Positions 5,958-7,278 of a stretch of DNA of 7,278 nucleotides are shown piece by piece (position 1 is the stretch's first letter; each line of letters opens with the position of its first letter). The position numbers and the translations under genes are program-made. The stretch comes from an uncultured Eisenbergiella sp. (GTDB lineage: Bacteria; Bacillota; Clostridia; Lachnospirales; Lachnospiraceae). The stretch lies in NCBI GenBank assembly GCA_948960675.1, contig CARDPF010000160.1, positions 1-7,278 of the forward strand, in the 5' to 3' direction. The notes under the pieces were generated by a model, which saw only the letters and a list, made by a program, of their open reading frames with translations, was not told where the DNA came from and searched no databases.

Positions 5958-6162
5958 AAAGCCCCGACCGGCGGCTGTGTGAATGGGCATGCTTGCATGC
6001 ACAGGCACACAGACATCGGGCGGGCAAGCCGGTAAAGCCGTGAGGGCGACAGCCCGGATTGCGCATACCGGCGGCGGTTGCGGGGCGCTGGGCGCCAGTG
6101 GCGCCTGTTTAGCGCCGACCGGAGCGGAGCGTAGACCGCGCCAGCGCGTAGCAACCGGCTTT
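5958..6162 (+). repeat. GC-rich structured repeat, copy B (expanded)
   Basis: This second copy lies in the same orientation, 25 bp after copy A. It begins AAAGCCCCGACCGGC and ends CAACCGGCTTT, as copy A does. A 40-nt block (6043-6082) is identical to 5859-5898, and a 20-nt block near 6015-6034 matches 5830-5849. It retains the closing AAAGCC/GGCTTT stem, the GCCGGTA/TACCGGC stem (6028-6034 / 6066-6072) and the GGGC-GACA-GCCC hairpin (6044-6055). It differs by about 50 extra bases in the last stem-loop (about 6083-6135) and by changes in the first loop. The TATG...CATA outer ends of copy A are not preserved at its right end. Confidence 0.7.
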
Positions 6163-6319
6163 CCTGCTTCACCGCCAAAGAGCGGCACGGGGGTTCCTGT
6201 TTTGTTATCATAGCATATAAAGGGGAGCGAAAACCATTATCGGCGCGAAATGTAGCTGAAACTGCGCAGATTGTCGATAGGTCCAGCGTTTTGCAAACGG
6301 GACAGGGAATGGGGAAAAT

Positions 6320-7278
6320 ATGTTTATACACAAAAAATATGCGGCTGCATTGGCGGCGCTGTCTGTAATTTTGGGCGTTTGTGCAAGCCCCACAGTGGAG
6401 GCGGACGGCGGCAGCGATATCATTACAAAGACCGTAACGGAAAGTGGAACGGCAGCGGAAACGAATAGGGAAATTACACAGCCGGAAACAGAAACAGAAA
6501 CGGTTATGCAGAACGTGACGGAAACAGAAACGGAAACGGTTACGCAGAGCGTAGCAGAAGCGGAAACCGAAGCGGTTACACCAAACGTGACGGAAGCGGA
6601 AACCGAAGCGGTTACGCAGAATGTAACGGAAGCGGAAACCGAAGCGGTTACACAGAACATAACAGAAGCAGACACCGAAGCGGAAACCGGGACATTCACA
6701 GGGACGGCAGCAAAACCGGAAATTGATAAACTTCCGGATGAATTGCAGGCGTTTGAAGCTTGTCTGGAATATTCCACGCAGGGGTGGATGGTGAAGGGGA
6801 CTTTGAAGAATTTGGCATCTGACACGATCCGGATCCAGCCAATGTGCGCAACGGATGGGGAAAACTATTATGACTGCGGGCAGGGATTGGATTTGAACCT
6901 GCTGGATGCTGGAAACGGTCAGTTCAAACTGCAAAATCTGAGGTGCCTTTACGACAGCGAGGAACCTCTCAAGAGCTACCTTGCAAAGAAACTGGACCGC
7001 TTTTCCATAAAGCTGCGGATCGTCCGCACAGGTGGTATTTCCTATGAAACGCAGGCTGCGGTCATTGACCGGGGCGGACTGTCGGACATGCCGGGGGAAT
7101 TTCATGTGGCAGCCAGGTTTGCGGACAGTATGCTTGTGCGCGAAGGGCGGCCGCCCAATATCCGGTATTACGGAAGATATCAGATTACCGTAAGCGAGGA
7201 CGCAACCGCCAAAGAGGTCGCCGGGTTTCTTCCGGATACCCTTCCGGTAGAAGTTCATCTGCTGAAAGGAATTGAAGA
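6320..7278 (+). CDS. secreted Thr/Glu-repeat surface protein, N-terminal 319 residues
   Basis: The frame is open from ATG 6320 to the window end. An in-frame stop at 6278-6280 and no other start support this start; AGGGAATGGGG lies just upstream. A signal peptide is clear: HKK then a hydrophobic core (AAALAALSVILGV) and a likely signal peptidase I site after VEA (28). C21 has Val before it, so a lipobox is unlikely. Residues about 36-123 are a low-complexity Thr/Glu/Ala linker with 12-residue repeats of the type VTEAETEAVTQN. From about residue 134 a folded module begins, with cysteines at 148, 176, 186 and 209 and the stretch YDSEEPLKSYLAKKLDRF. From memory only, similar modules occur near the start of large Lachnospiraceae surface proteins. 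The function is unknown; a cell-surface adhesin-like role is inference. Antisense frames over this gene are shadows of the repeats. Confidence 0.85.
   Translation, partial: MFIHKKYAAALAALSVILGVCASPTVEADGGSDIITKTVTESGTAAETNREITQPETETETVMQNVTETETETVTQSVAEAETEAVTPNVTEAETEAVTQNVTEAETEAVTQNITEADTEAETGTFTGTAAKPEIDKLPDELQAFEACLEYSTQGWMVKGTLKNLASDTIRIQPMCATDGENYYDCGQGLDLNLLDAGNGQFKLQNLRCLYDSEEPLKSYLAKKLDRFSIKLRIVRTGGISYETQAAVIDRGGLSDMPGEFHVAARFADSMLVREGRPPNIRYYGRYQITVSEDATAKEVAGFLPDTLPVEVHLLKGIE
6479..6688 (+). repeat. 36-bp in-frame tandem repeats encoding 12-residue Thr/Glu units
   Basis: Four full 36-bp units lie at 6515-6550, 6551-6586, 6587-6622 and 6623-6658, with a degenerate unit before (6479-6514) and a partial one after (6659-6688). 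Each encodes a variant of VTEAETEAVTQN. The third and fourth full units are identical in protein and differ at only a few bases. The leftmost units are TETE-rich and more diverged. Unit length is a multiple of three, so gain or loss of units would keep the frame and change only the linker length. Confidence 0.85.

Larger units (their letters stand above)
5712..6319. other. 608-bp intergenic region: promoter plus two structured GC-rich repeats
   Basis: This divergent region lies between the LytTR regulator (- strand) and the surface protein (+ strand) and holds no supportable protein gene. From left to right it contains the regulator's ribosome site, a + strand consensus promoter (5735-5764) and GC-rich repeat copy A (5769-5932). 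An AT-rich joint follows, with a short hairpin (GTGGC/GCCAC, 5937-5948) and then TTTATT, possibly a weak terminator. Copy B (5958-6162) comes next, and then about 155 bp of ordinary sequence up to the surface-protein ATG. G+C in the repeats is clearly higher than in the flanking genes. The long open frames across it on either strand are by-products of the GC-rich repeats. Confidence 0.7.

Noticed and set aside
5952..5984. - strand promoter for the LytTR regulator using TATAAT at 5957-5952
   Set aside because: The -10 is good but no acceptable -35 lies at 16-19 bp, and the leader would have to pass through copy A.
5859..6082. CRISPR array from the repeated blocks
   Set aside because: There are only two copies, the blocks are internally palindromic and part of a longer repeat, spacing is irregular, and no cas genes are present.
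6208..6825. A 205-codon - strand frame rich in Val/Ser/Ala repeats
   Set aside because: This is another antisense reading of the 36-bp repeats. It has no ribosome site and no recognisable domain.
5768..7258. A 496-codon open frame on the - strand
   Set aside because: It runs antisense through the surface protein, whose signal peptide, start and repeats make good sense on the + strand, and through both GC-rich repeats. Its product is Arg/Cys/Phe-rich repetitive sequence, as expected from reading the Thr/Glu repeats backwards.

Overview
The window looks like chromosomal DNA from a Gram-positive anaerobe of the Clostridia, most likely Lachnospiraceae. This is inferred from protein style: an AgrC/LytTR system, a 7TMR-DISM-type histidine kinase, an Agr-like GHKL kinase and a Thr/Glu-rich secreted surface protein. 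Codon use is mixed, coding G+C is moderate, and there are GC-rich dispersed-type repeats. No rRNA or other marker is present to fix the taxon.

Layout. Bases 1-49 are not biological: they match the 3' part of the Illumina P5/TruSeq universal adapter, so the window starts at an untrimmed contig end. From base 50 the reading frame gives the C-terminal part of a TVP38/TMEM64 (VTT/DedA-like) membrane protein, ending at 424. A possible 39-codon ORF overlaps its stop codon. A sigma-A-type promoter (556-584) then leads into a two-gene operon on the + strand. The first gene (661-1746) is a response regulator with the rare order LytTR - receiver - OmpR winged helix. The second (1777-3717) is a 7TM-type sensor histidine kinase.

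This operon converges on a second two-component system on the - strand: a LytTR response regulator (5711-4974) and an AgrC-like GHKL histidine kinase (4977-3709), joined by an ATGA stop/start overlap. The two kinase genes overlap tail to tail by 9 bp, with no intergenic terminator.

Upstream of the second system, 5712-6319 has no convincing protein gene. It holds a perfect-hexamer promoter (TTGACA - 18 bp - TATAAT) pointing right, whose expected start site falls on the first base or so of a GC-rich, highly foldable element of about 160 bp. A second, longer copy of the element follows at 5958-6162. Downstream, 6320-7278 encodes the N-terminal 319 residues of a secreted protein with a signal peptide, 12-residue Thr/Glu-rich tandem repeats and a cysteine-containing module. 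It runs off the window.

Working model (inference): two sensory systems with related LytTR DNA-binding domains sit back to back and may share or cross-regulate targets. The divergently placed surface-protein gene, with its structured leader or adjacent ncRNA-like repeats, is a natural candidate target of the second system.
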